64,000 nt of DNA from Acidimicrobiia bacterium (GTDB taxonomy: Bacteria; Acidobacteriota; Vicinamibacteria; Vicinamibacterales; SCN-69-37): contig VFZF01000012.1 of assembly GCA_016871335.1 (NCBI GenBank), forward strand, positions 1 to 64,000, given 5' to 3'. Each line of letters opens with the position of its first letter. Within the stretch, counting starts at the first letter, position 1. Below are positions 24,225 through 31,881 of the stretch, piece by piece. The notes below the pieces were generated by a model. That model was not told the origin of the DNA, made no database searches, and worked only from the letters and a program-made list of their open reading frames with translations. The position numbers were made by a program, and so were the translations under genes.

Positions 24225-25648
24225 GGCGCGCTGGGGACGCCACGCGTCCTGAAGTAGGGCGTGCTGAATTTGAGCACGCCATCTCCGCCGATGTCGTCGT
24301 CATCGGCGCGGGGTTCGCGGGGTTGAGCGCGGCGGTGCGGCTGGCTGGCGCCGGACTCAGGGTCGTGGTGCTCGACGAGGCGCCGCGGCTGGGTGGCCGG
24401 GCGACGTCATTTACCGACAAGACCACCGGCGAGCACATCGACAACGGGCAGCATGCGTTGTTCGGGTGTTATCGCGAGACCTACGCGTTCCTTCGCACGA
24501 TTGGCACCGACGCGCTGGCGCCGCTGGATCCGAAGTTGTCGTTGGTGATGGCGGACACGACAGGCCGAAGGGCGGCGCTGTCGTGTCCGCCGTTGCCGGC
24601 GCCACTGCACTTGATGGTGGGCGTCCTTGCGTGGAGTGCGTTGCCCCTCGCCGACCGGTGGTCGACCGCGAGGATGGCCCCGTTTCTGCGCGACGCGCGG
24701 ACACGGGGCGCGGCGGCCGCCGCCGGTGAGGTGCCGGAGCACCTCACGGTGGCGGCGTGGCTGGCGTCGCTGGGGCAGGGGCCGGTGGTGCGGGAGTGGC
24801 TGTGGCACCCGCTGACGCTGGCGGCGCTCAATCAGTCGCCGGAGGTCGCTGGCGCTCGCGCGTTCGCGAGGGTGCTCGGCGAGTTGTTTGGCGCCGAGGC
24901 GAACGCTTCGGCGCTTGGGGTGCCGACGGTGCCGCTCGACGCATTGTACGCCGAGCCCGCCGCCCGCTTCGTGGAAGCGCACGGCGGGCGGGTGGTGCGG
25001 CGCGCGTCCGCGCGGTTCTCGGTGGAAATGAGCTCGGAGGCCATTTTCGTGAAAATGGCCTCCGAGCTCATTTCTGCGAAGGCCGTCATCTGTGCAGTCC
25101 CTTGGCACGCCCTCGGCACCTTGTGGGCCGACGGTGCCCCTGAGGGTATGGTCGACATCATCAATCAAGTCAATGACTTAGAGTCAGAGCCCATCGTCTC
25201 AGTGAATCTGTGGTTCGACCGGCAGGTCCTGACGGACCGGCAGGTCGGGCTTGTGGGGACGCAGTTTCACTGGGCATTTGGAAATGAGCTCGGAGGCAAT
25301 TTTCGAGAAAATCGCCTCCGAGCTCATTTCCGGGTCGCGATGGTCGCGAGCGGCGCTCGCGACCTCCTGCGACAAGACAACGACGCCCTGGTCGCACTGG
25401 CCGAGCGCGAGCTCGGCCAGTGCGTCCCGGGCGCCGGAGGCGCGCGGCGCACGCACGCCCTCGTCGTGCGTGCGCCGCGCGCAACGTTCTCGGTCGCGCC
25501 GGGTGCCCCGGCGCGACCGAGAACGATCACGCCGGTGCCCGGTCTGTTCCTTGCCGGCGACTGGACCGACACCGGCCTGCCTGGCACCATCGAAGGCGCC
25601 GTGCGCTCCGGACATGCGGCGGCGGACGCGGTTCTGCGCGGCCGCTGA
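24206..25648 (+). CDS. hpnE: Hydroxysqualene dehydroxylase HpnE, carrying repeat-derived insertions
   Basis: The 480-residue FAD amine-oxidase-fold protein begins its dinucleotide loop at VVVIGAGFAGLSAAVRLAG (31-49) and ends GLFLAGDWTDTGLPGTIEGA, the FAD-contact motif. It follows hpnC and hpnD and should reduce hydroxysqualene to squalene. It is unusually altered. Residues 5-26 (QVGRAG to VGRAEFEHAI) are translated family-1 repeats. Residues about 274-290 (EMSSEAIFVKMASELIS) and 359-376 (NELGGNFRENRLRAHF) are two family-2 palindromes in different frames. Its 3' third has four more perfect inverted repeats. A start after the repeats cannot be excluded; no ATG or GTG stands immediately before SADVVVIG. 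Confidence 0.9.
   Translation: MVATQVGRAGDATRPEVGRAEFEHAISADVVVIGAGFAGLSAAVRLAGAGLRVVVLDEAPRLGGRATSFTDKTTGEHIDNGQHALFGCYRETYAFLRTIGTDALAPLDPKLSLVMADTTGRRAALSCPPLPAPLHLMVGVLAWSALPLADRWSTARMAPFLRDARTRGAAAAAGEVPEHLTVAAWLASLGQGPVVREWLWHPLTLAALNQSPEVAGARAFARVLGELFGAEANASALGVPTVPLDALYAEPAARFVEAHGGRVVRRASARFSVEMSSEAIFVKMASELISAKAVICAVPWHALGTLWADGAPEGMVDIINQVNDLESEPIVSVNLWFDRQVLTDRQVGLVGTQFHWAFGNELGGNFRENRLRAHFRVAMVASGARDLLRQDNDALVALAERELGQCVPGAGGARRTHALVVRAPRATFSVAPGAPARPRTITPVPGLFLAGDWTDTGLPGTIEGAVRSGHAAADAVLRGR
24221..24282. repeat. Two family-1 repeats across the hpnD/hpnE junction
   Basis: A degenerate copy (24221-24250) begins GTAGGGCGCGCTGGGG. A good copy (24254-24282) has stem GGCGTGCT / AGCACGCC around a 7-nt loop. 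The first holds the hpnD stop. Both are translated in the hpnE N-terminus. Confidence 0.82.
25025..25074. repeat. Family-2 palindrome, first copy in hpnE
   Basis: Two perfect 24-bp arms (25025-25048 and 25051-25074) are separated by 2 nt. The left arm begins GAAATGAGCTCGGAGGCC. In hpnE it reads EMSSEAIFVKMASELIS. Confidence 0.95.
25280..25331. repeat. Family-2 palindrome, second copy in hpnE
   Basis: Two 25-bp arms (25280-25304 and 25307-25331) with one mismatch are separated by 2 nt. The left arm begins GGAAATGAGCTCGGAGGC. It is read one frame away from the first copy, as NELGGNFRENRLRAHF. Confidence 0.95.
25342..25525. repeat. Run of four unrelated perfect inverted repeats in the hpnE 3' region
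   Basis: Arms are 25342-25351/25355-25364 (10 bp), 25394-25406/25411-25423 (13 bp), 25440-25457/25465-25482 (18 bp) and 25485-25503/25507-25525 (19 bp). All are perfect, with loops of 3 to 7 nt. The sequences differ from one another, so they are not copies of one element. All are translated. Confidence 0.92.
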
Positions 25649-25662
25649 CGCCTCCGCTCCGG

Positions 25663-25668
25663 TACACT
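25663..25668 (+). promoter_or_regulatory. Likely -10 of thiI, leaderless type
   Basis: TACACT ends exactly 6 nt before the GTG at 25675. No Shine-Dalgarno sequence is seen in the 26-nt gap after hpnE. Confidence 0.45.
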
Positions 25669-25674
25669 CGTTCC

Positions 25675-26898
25675 GTGACGACCTCAGTCATCGTCCACTA
25701 CCAGGAGATCACGCTCAAAGGGCGCAATCGGATCTGGTTCATCAACATGCTCGTGCGCAACATCCGGACGGTGTTGGCCGATCTGGACGTGGAGCACGTG
25801 TGCGCGCTGGCGGGCCGCATCGAGGTGCGGCTGGCCTCCGAGACCCACTGGGATGAAGTGCGCGAACGGTTGCAGCGGATCCCCGGCATCGGCCACTTTG
25901 CGAAAGCCGTCATGGTGCCGGCCACCGTGGAGGCGATGGCCGACGCCGCCATTGCGGGAATGCGTGGGCGCACGCCTGTGCCGTTCCGTGTCAAGGTGCA
26001 CCGCGCGGACAAACGATTTGTGCTCGACTCCCCGGCGATCGAGCGGCAGGTCGGTCAACGCGTGATCGATGCGCTCGACTGGCCCGTTGATTTGAAGCAT
26101 CCCGAGCGTGTCGTCCGCATCGATGTCCTGATGACCGATGCGTTTGTGTTTGTGGATCGCGCGGCCGGCACGGGTGGATTGCCGGTCGGGTCCGGAGGTA
26201 AGGCCGTCTGTCTGTTGTCGGGCGGGATTGATTCACCGGTCGCCGCGTGGCGTCTGATCAGGCGCGGCGTGCGTGTCCAGCTCGTGCACTTTCACTCCTA
26301 CCCGATCCTGAACGACACCTCGCAGCAGAAGGCGCGCGAACTGGCGGCAATCCTGACGCGGTATCAGCTGAAGACCAGGTTGTACCTCGTGCCGTTTGGC
26401 GCGTTTCAGCGGCAGGTGGTGGTGTCCGTGCCCCCGGAGCTCAGGGTCATCATCTATCGGCGCATGATGGTGCGGCTCGCCGAGCGCATTGCACTCAGGG
26501 TGAAGGCGGACGCGCTGATTACCGGCGAAGTGGTGGGTCAGGTCGCGTCCCAGACCCTCGAAAATCTCAGGGCGATTGATGATGCGGCGACGTTGCCGAT
26601 TCTGCGGCCGCTGGTGGGTACCGACAAGGATGTGATTGCGCAGGACGCCATGCGAATCGGCACCTACCCGACGTCGATCATTCCGGACCAGGACTGCTGC
26701 GCGTTGTTTACCCCTCGGCATCCGGCCACCCGCGCCGCCCTTGACACCGTGCGACGGGCCGAAGCCGTGCTCGACCTTGAGCTGCTCATGGCAGAGGCGT
26801 TGTCCGGTATCGTTATAGAGGAAACACGGTTCCCGGGCACCGTGACCGGGAATGATAAGATGCGTCGGCTTTTGACGCGCGGAGGGACCACCCCATGA
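25675..26898 (+). CDS. thiI: tRNA 4-thiouridine sulfurtransferase ThiI
   Basis: The 407-residue protein carries an N-terminal ferredoxin-like and THUMP region (VIVHYQEITLKGRNRIWFIN) and a PP-loop SGGIDSPVAAW (182-192), which binds ATP. This is the core of ThiI, which thiolates tRNA U8 and may feed thiazole synthesis. The rhodanese domain of the E. coli protein is absent, as in most bacteria, so sulfur must come from a partner. The GTG start has TACACT 6 nt upstream. Its stop overlaps the aldolase ATG. Confidence 0.93.
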   Translation: MTTSVIVHYQEITLKGRNRIWFINMLVRNIRTVLADLDVEHVCALAGRIEVRLASETHWDEVRERLQRIPGIGHFAKAVMVPATVEAMADAAIAGMRGRTPVPFRVKVHRADKRFVLDSPAIERQVGQRVIDALDWPVDLKHPERVVRIDVLMTDAFVFVDRAAGTGGLPVGSGGKAVCLLSGGIDSPVAAWRLIRRGVRVQLVHFHSYPILNDTSQQKARELAAILTRYQLKTRLYLVPFGAFQRQVVVSVPPELRVIIYRRMMVRLAERIALRVKADALITGEVVGQVASQTLENLRAIDDAATLPILRPLVGTDKDVIAQDAMRIGTYPTSIIPDQDCCALFTPRHPATRAALDTVRRAEAVLDLELLMAEALSGIVIEETRFPGTVTGNDKMRRLLTRGGTTP

Positions 26899-27905
26899 AG
26901 ATTTCAGCAGGCAAACTGGCCGGGATGAAGGCCGTATCCGATGCACACGGCGTCATCGCCGCGGCGGCGATGGATCAGCGCGGATCGCTCAAGAAGGCCC
27001 TCGCCAAGGACAGCGGTCGGGAAGTCACCGACGCGATGATGGAGGAGTTCAAGGGCCTCGTCACCGAGGTGCTGACGCCCCACGCGTCCGCCATCCTGCT
27101 CGATCCCGAATGGGGTATTGGTCCCTCGAAGCGGCGCGCCAAGAACGCCGGCCTGCTGCTGGCCTACGAAAAGACCGGATACGACGCCGCCACGCCCGGC
27201 CGGCTGCCCGACCTGCTCGATGTCTGGTCCGTGCGCCGCCTGAAGGAATCCGGCGCCGACTGCATCAAGATTCTGCTGTATTACACGCCGTTTGATCCGA
27301 AGCCGGTGAACGAACTGAAGCACGCGTGGGTCGAGCGCATTGGCGACGAGTGCCGCGCAAACGACATCCCGTTTTTCCTCGAATTCGTCGGGTACGAGGA
27401 AGGCGCCGACGAGAAAGGGCTGGCGTACGCAAAGACCAAGCCCGACGTCGTGGCCGGCGCGATGCGCGAGTTCACAAAGGACCGCTACGGCGTCGACGTC
27501 ATGAAGGTCGAAATTCCGATCAACATGAAGTTTGTCGAGGGTGCCGCCTGCAACAAGACCGGTGAGGTCGCGTACACCCGGGCGGAAGCGAAGGCCCTGT
27601 TCCTCAAGGCCGCGGACGCATCGACCAAGCCCTTCATCTACCTGTCGGCCGGGGTCAGCAACGAGGAATTCACAGAGTCCCTCAATCTGGCCACGGAGTC
27701 CGGGGTGCGGTTCTCCGGCGTGTTGTGCGGCCGTGCGACGTGGAAGGACGGCATGCCCGTGTTCGCAAAGGAAGGCCCGGAGGCCTTCCGTCGCTGGCTC
27801 GAGACCAAGGGCGTCGAGAACATCAACAACGTCAACGCCGCACTGAAGGGCGCTGCGCCCTGGTTCTCGTTCTACGGGGCGACCAGCGCAGACCAGCTGG
27901 GCTAG
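26895..27905 (+). CDS. lacD: Tagatose-1,6-bisphosphate aldolase-like protein (LacD family)
   Basis: The 336-residue class I aldolase-like protein starts KLAGMKAVSDAHGVIAAAAM and DQRGSLKKAL, which is typical of LacD. It carries GADCIKILLYYTPFD and EVGYxE-type residues (FLEFVGYEEG), and DVMKVEIPINMKFVEG around the Schiff-base lysine. It cleaves tagatose 1,6-bisphosphate to triose phosphates in lactose/galactose catabolism, but no other tagatose genes are present, so the real ketose substrate is open. ATGA overlap with thiI. Confidence 0.9.
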   Translation: MKISAGKLAGMKAVSDAHGVIAAAAMDQRGSLKKALAKDSGREVTDAMMEEFKGLVTEVLTPHASAILLDPEWGIGPSKRRAKNAGLLLAYEKTGYDAATPGRLPDLLDVWSVRRLKESGADCIKILLYYTPFDPKPVNELKHAWVERIGDECRANDIPFFLEFVGYEEGADEKGLAYAKTKPDVVAGAMREFTKDRYGVDVMKVEIPINMKFVEGAACNKTGEVAYTRAEAKALFLKAADASTKPFIYLSAGVSNEEFTESLNLATESGVRFSGVLCGRATWKDGMPVFAKEGPEAFRRWLETKGVENINNVNAALKGAAPWFSFYGATSADQLG

Positions 27906-27912
27906 GCCGCCC

Positions 27913-28482
27913 ATGGCGATTCTGAAAGTCTCGCGGCTGGGCCACCCCGTTCTGCGGAATGTGGCTCACGCGATCGACCCCAAGCGCATCACCTCGCCGG
28001 AGGTGCAGCGTCTCATCGACGACATGTTCGACACGATGCGCGAGTACTCCGGCATCGGACTGGCCGCGCCCCAGGTGCACGAGGGGCTGCGCCTCTTTGT
28101 CGCGGGCACTGCCGCCAAGCCCCTCGGCTCCGTCGTCTCCGACGAAGGGGAAATGCCGCTGATGGCGCTGATCAATCCGGAGCTGACGCTGGCCGGTGAG
28201 CCGACCGAGCTCGGCTGGGAAGGCTGCCTGAGTATTCCCGACATTCGTGGTCGCGTCCCACGCGCTCCGGAGGTGCAGGTCAAGGCGTACGACCGGGCCG
28301 GCCGCCAGGTCGCATTCACCGCGAAGGGGTTCCCCGCGCGCGTCATTCAGCACGAGTACGACCACCTCGATGGAGTCCTGTTTTTTGATCGCATGGTCTC
28401 CTTCGAGAGTCTGACGTTCCTCGAGGAATACGAACGTTACTGGGTCCGGCACGAGGATGGCGAAGACGACGATGCCGAGTGA
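27913..28482 (+). CDS. def: Peptide deformylase
   Basis: The 189-residue metalloenzyme removes N-formyl from nascent proteins. All three motifs are intact: GIGLAAPQV (47-55), WEGCLSIP (Cys105) and QHEYDHLDG (His147 and His151). A charged tail (RHEDGEDDDAE) extends past the domain and overlaps the start of the next gene by 26 bp. It lies 7 nt after the aldolase gene. Confidence 0.96.
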   Translation: MAILKVSRLGHPVLRNVAHAIDPKRITSPEVQRLIDDMFDTMREYSGIGLAAPQVHEGLRLFVAGTAAKPLGSVVSDEGEMPLMALINPELTLAGEPTELGWEGCLSIPDIRGRVPRAPEVQVKAYDRAGRQVAFTAKGFPARVIQHEYDHLDGVLFFDRMVSFESLTFLEEYERYWVRHEDGEDDDAE

Positions 28483-30064
28483 GTTTACGGCGGAAGAAAC
28501 CGCGGCCCTTGCGCCGTATGTGACCAATGTCGATCAGCCGGTGTTTGCGCTGATTAATCTGCCGGAAACCGTCAAGGGGGCGTTGTTCGCGCGGTACTCA
28601 CGTTCCGCGAAGAGTGTGCGGCGTCTGCTCCTCGACGAATTCATGGACCAGCTGCAAGGGCCTGCGGCCGGCGTCGGCTCCGGACCAGTACAGGCGTCCA
28701 AAGCCGATGCGTTGTACCAGCGCGTGTTCAATGACTACGGTGACGACTCCGTGGCTCAGCTGGGTGGTGTGCATCTGGCGTGTGAGGATGTTTCGAACCT
28801 GCTGACGAAGGTGCTCGAGCGCGGCAGGCTCGCGGCGTATCTGGAACAGTCCACACGCTACATTCCGTACACGCAGCGTCGTGACAACCACTGGCGATAT
28901 CTGGTGTCGGCGGAACTCGATGGCCATCCGCTTCGGCAGTCCTACGTTGAAGCGCTTGATCTGACATTTGAGACGTACGCACGCTGGATCGATCCCATGC
29001 GCGAGTGGTTCGAACGGCGATACCCGAAGGCCGCGGGGGACTCGGACGCCGTGTATCGATCGGCGATTCGCGCCAAGGCGCTCGACACCCTGCGAGGCCT
29101 GCTCCCGGCGGCCACGCGATCCAACGTGGGGATTTACGGAACAGGCCAGGCCTATGAGGCCCTGTTGCTCAGGATGCGTGCGCACCCGCTCGAGGAAATG
29201 CGGTCGTGTGCCGACCTGATGTTGACCGAGCTTCGAAAAGTCGTGCCGGCCTTCTTCACGCGCGTCGACCAGCCCGATCGCGGTGGACGCTGGAGCGCGT
29301 ATTTTGCGGATGTGCGCGAAAAGACCTCTGAGGTCATCGCCAAGTTGACGGCCGGAGTCACACCCGAGCCCCGCGGGGAAGTGCATCTCGCGGAATTTGA
29401 TCCCGACGGCGAGGTCAAAGTCGTCGCGGCTGCCCTCTACGCATCGTCATCGCTCCCCGACGACCAGCTGCTGACCATTGCGAGAAGGATGAGTGCTGAG
29501 GACCGCGCGGCCGTCCTTGCGGCGTACATCGGGGACAGGGCGAACCGCCGGCACAAACCAGGTCGCGCGTTTGAGCGAACGTCGTACCGCTTTGACGTAC
29601 TCACCGATTACGGCGCGTTCCGCGACCTGCAGCGGCACCGCATGTGCACGATTGAGTGGCAGGCACTCTCAACCGCGCACGGCTTCACGCAGCCGGAGGC
29701 CATTGTTGAGGCAGGCGGCGACGCAGACTGGCAGCGCGTGATGAACCGGTGCGCCGAGGTGGCGGACGCCCTGACGGCCGCGGGACTGCCGCAGGTCGCG
29801 CAGTATGCGGTGCCGATGGCCTATCGCGTGCGCTTCATCATGGACATGAATGCGCGAGAGGCCATGCATGTGATCGAGCTGCGCACGTCGCCCCAGGGAC
29901 ATCCCGCGTACCGGCGCGTGTGTCAGCAAATGCACACGTTGATCCACACCCAGGCGGGACACCATGCCATCGCGGCGGCGATGAAGTACGCCGACCACTC
30001 GGTGGTGGAACTCGAGCGCCTGCAGGAAGAGCGCCGACTGGAGAAGAAGCGGAGCGCCCAGTGA
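28457..30064 (+). CDS. Two-domain ThyX-like protein with split active-site motif
   Basis: The 535-residue protein is a tandem of two ThyX-like halves, a type usually annotated FAD-dependent thymidylate synthase. True ThyX has one continuous motif, RHRxxSxNExSxRY. Here the N-terminal half keeps the second part (EQSTRYIPY, 130-138) without RHR, reading ERGRLAAYL. The C-terminal half keeps RHR (393-395) but then reads MCTIEWQALSTAHGF. It may be a non-synthase relative or a composite site. The start could equally be the ATG at 28472, MPSEFTAEE. Its TGA overlaps the next GTG. Confidence 0.8.
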   Translation: MAKTTMPSEFTAEETAALAPYVTNVDQPVFALINLPETVKGALFARYSRSAKSVRRLLLDEFMDQLQGPAAGVGSGPVQASKADALYQRVFNDYGDDSVAQLGGVHLACEDVSNLLTKVLERGRLAAYLEQSTRYIPYTQRRDNHWRYLVSAELDGHPLRQSYVEALDLTFETYARWIDPMREWFERRYPKAAGDSDAVYRSAIRAKALDTLRGLLPAATRSNVGIYGTGQAYEALLLRMRAHPLEEMRSCADLMLTELRKVVPAFFTRVDQPDRGGRWSAYFADVREKTSEVIAKLTAGVTPEPRGEVHLAEFDPDGEVKVVAAALYASSSLPDDQLLTIARRMSAEDRAAVLAAYIGDRANRRHKPGRAFERTSYRFDVLTDYGAFRDLQRHRMCTIEWQALSTAHGFTQPEAIVEAGGDADWQRVMNRCAEVADALTAAGLPQVAQYAVPMAYRVRFIMDMNAREAMHVIELRTSPQGHPAYRRVCQQMHTLIHTQAGHHAIAAAMKYADHSVVELERLQEERRLEKKRSAQ

Positions 30065-30462
30065 GCCACGCGCCCGAGTGGCTGGTGCGCCTGCCATTGA
30101 CCGTCAGGTTCCGCGACTGCGACGCGTACGGGCACGTCAACAACGCCGTCTACCTGACATACCTGGAGAATGCCCGTTTTGCGTTGTGGCGGGCTCAAGG
30201 AATCACAGGGGTGATTCTCGCCAGGGCCGAGGTGGACTATCGGGCGCAGGCGACCTACGGTGACGAGCTTGAAGTGCGGGCGCGCGTGGAAGGGTTCGGC
30301 CGGACGAGCTTCCGCTACGAATACGAGATCGTCGACCTTACACGCGGCCGGGTGGTCGCCGTGGCGAAGACGGTCCAGGTGCGCTTCAATTACGACACCC
30401 AGACACCGGTTGAACTGACCGACGAGACAAAGGCGAAGCTGCTGACCCCTGTGGAGGTGTGA
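30061..30462 (+). CDS. Hotdog-fold acyl-CoA thioesterase (4HBT type)
   Basis: The 133-residue protein has the 4-hydroxybenzoyl-CoA thioesterase signature FRDCDAYGHVNNAVYLTYLE with the catalytic aspartate in the first Asp-x-Tyr-Gly-His context. Length and the late VVAVAKTVQVRFNYDTQTP strand fit the family. The acyl substrate is unknown. The GTG start overlaps the upstream TGA, and its own TGA overlaps the next ATG, so four genes from def onward are translationally chained. Confidence 0.9.
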   Translation: MSHAPEWLVRLPLTVRFRDCDAYGHVNNAVYLTYLENARFALWRAQGITGVILARAEVDYRAQATYGDELEVRARVEGFGRTSFRYEYEIVDLTRGRVVAVAKTVQVRFNYDTQTPVELTDETKAKLLTPVEV

Positions 30463-30893
30463 TGGCGGAACTGAAGACCCAGAAGACAAGAGCGTCGGTG
30501 TCGGCATTCCTGAATGCGATCGCCGACGACCAGCGCCGGGCCGACTGCAAGGCCGTGTCGAAGCTGATGCAGGAGATCACCGGAGAGAAGCCCGCGATGT
30601 GGGGCTCCGCGATCGTCGGTTTTGGGACGTACACCTACAGGTATGCCACCGGGCGAACCGGAGACTGGCCGGTCGCCGCGTTTTCCCCCCGAAAGCAGAA
30701 TCTGACCCTGTACATCATGGCGGGATTCGACGGGTATCCCGAGTTGATGGCGAAACTCGGTCCCCATTCGACCGGCAAGTCGTGCCTGTATGTGAAGCGC
30801 CTGTCCGATCTGCATCTGCCGACCCTGAAGAAGCTCATCAGTCAGTCCGTGAGGCACGTCAGGAAGCAGTATCCATGCCGAGGGGCGAACTAA
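30462..30893 (+). CDS. DUF1801 protein
   Basis: The 143-residue protein matches the DUF1801 (YdhG-like) family. The recognisable features are ITGEKPAMWGSAIVGFGTY, SPRKQNLTLYIM and KSCLYVKRLSDLHLPTLKKL. Function is unknown. The start overlaps the thioesterase stop (TGATG). It ends the operon before a promoter-bearing gap of 142 bp. Confidence 0.88.
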   Translation: MAELKTQKTRASVSAFLNAIADDQRRADCKAVSKLMQEITGEKPAMWGSAIVGFGTYTYRYATGRTGDWPVAAFSPRKQNLTLYIMAGFDGYPELMAKLGPHSTGKSCLYVKRLSDLHLPTLKKLISQSVRHVRKQYPCRGAN

Positions 30894-30920
30894 GGGCGAA
30901 ACTCTTGGTGCATTATGGAC

Positions 30921-30949
30921 TTGACTCTTTGTGAAACATTTCACACAAT
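30921..30949 (+). promoter_or_regulatory. Promoter with a perfect CRP-type palindrome in its spacer
   Basis: TTGACT (30921-30926) and CACAAT (30944-30949) are spaced 17 nt. Between them, and touching the -10, lies TGTGAAACATTTCACA (30930-30945), which is a perfect match to the CRP core TGTGA-N6-TCACA. At this position a bound regulator would block polymerase. If instead it acts at a promoter further down, it could activate. It precedes the LolA-like/RND/barrel operon. Confidence 0.6.
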
Positions 30950-31035
30950 TACCTCCAGTCGTTCCTGGCCCACGCTACTTGTTAGTGACCCGCACGGCTT
31001 CCTGTCCCCGGAAGCTGTTTGTCAACGTAAGAACG

Positions 31036-31881
31036 ATGTCTCGCCTTTTTTCTCTCTTCCTCATAACGCTCTTCCTTAATACCTGGGCCGGGAACGAGCG
31101 TTTTCTTGAGGCGACCACACTCCCCCAGTCACGTTCTGCAGAGGAACGCGGAACCCACATCGCGCGCCAGGTGCAGGACCGCGACACCGGTCGCGACAAC
31201 CGCTCCACCATGCGCATGCGCCTGTTCGATCGGCAGGGCCGCGTGCGTGAGCGCGCGCTGTCGACGCTTGGGATGAAGGGCGGCGCGGGTCGCGCGGTGC
31301 CCGGCGATCGTTCGCTCACACGTTTCACCTACCCCAACGACATCAACGGCACCGGCTTTCTTGTCTGGGAAAATCCAGACGCCGACGACGAACGTTTCCT
31401 GTATCTGCCGTCACTTGGTCGTGTGCGCCGCATCGCGGGCAGCGAGACCCAGGACAGCTTCATGGGCAGCGACTTCACCTACGAGGACATCGGCGGCCGC
31501 GAGTTCGACGACTACACTTACCGGCTGATCGATGACACCAGCCGCTGGACGGCTCCTGACGGCACGGTGCATCCGGTGTTTCGCCTTGAGTCGCGCACCC
31601 GTGATCCCAAAGCGAAGTTTCCGCGCGTCGTCTCGTTCGTCCGGCAGGACAACTTGGTGGTCGTACGCGGCGAGATCCACAACCGGCGCGATGAACTGCA
31701 GAAAGTGTTCGACGTGAAGAAACTCGATCGGGTCAACGGCATCTGGACCGTGCTCGAGATGGTGATGGTGGACACGCTCCAGAAGACCCGTACGGAACTC
31801 GTGGTGGAGAAAGTCGAGTACAACGTCGGCTTGACCGCCGCGGACTTCAGCCGACGGGCGCTGGAGCAAGGCGGCCGGTGA
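31036..31881 (+). CDS. LolA-like outer-membrane lipoprotein-sorting protein
   Basis: The 281-residue secreted protein starts MSRLFSLFLITLFLNTWAGN and matches the large LolA-like family labelled outer membrane lipoprotein-sorting protein. Characteristic stretches are FLVWENPDADDERFLYLPSL, VRRIAGSETQDSFMGSDFTY and a mostly beta architecture. These proteins are typically encoded next to RND/MMPL exporters and are thought to carry lipids or hydrophobic ligands across the periplasm. The GTG of the RND gene overlaps its stop. The 80-nt leader follows a promoter with a CRP-like site. Confidence 0.85.
   Translation: MSRLFSLFLITLFLNTWAGNERFLEATTLPQSRSAEERGTHIARQVQDRDTGRDNRSTMRMRLFDRQGRVRERALSTLGMKGGAGRAVPGDRSLTRFTYPNDINGTGFLVWENPDADDERFLYLPSLGRVRRIAGSETQDSFMGSDFTYEDIGGREFDDYTYRLIDDTSRWTAPDGTVHPVFRLESRTRDPKAKFPRVVSFVRQDNLVVVRGEIHNRRDELQKVFDVKKLDRVNGIWTVLEMVMVDTLQKTRTELVVEKVEYNVGLTAADFSRRALEQGGR

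Noticed and set aside
25025-25331. Family-2 palindromes as intrinsic terminators
   Set aside because: They lie inside translated genes and have no T-run after the stem.
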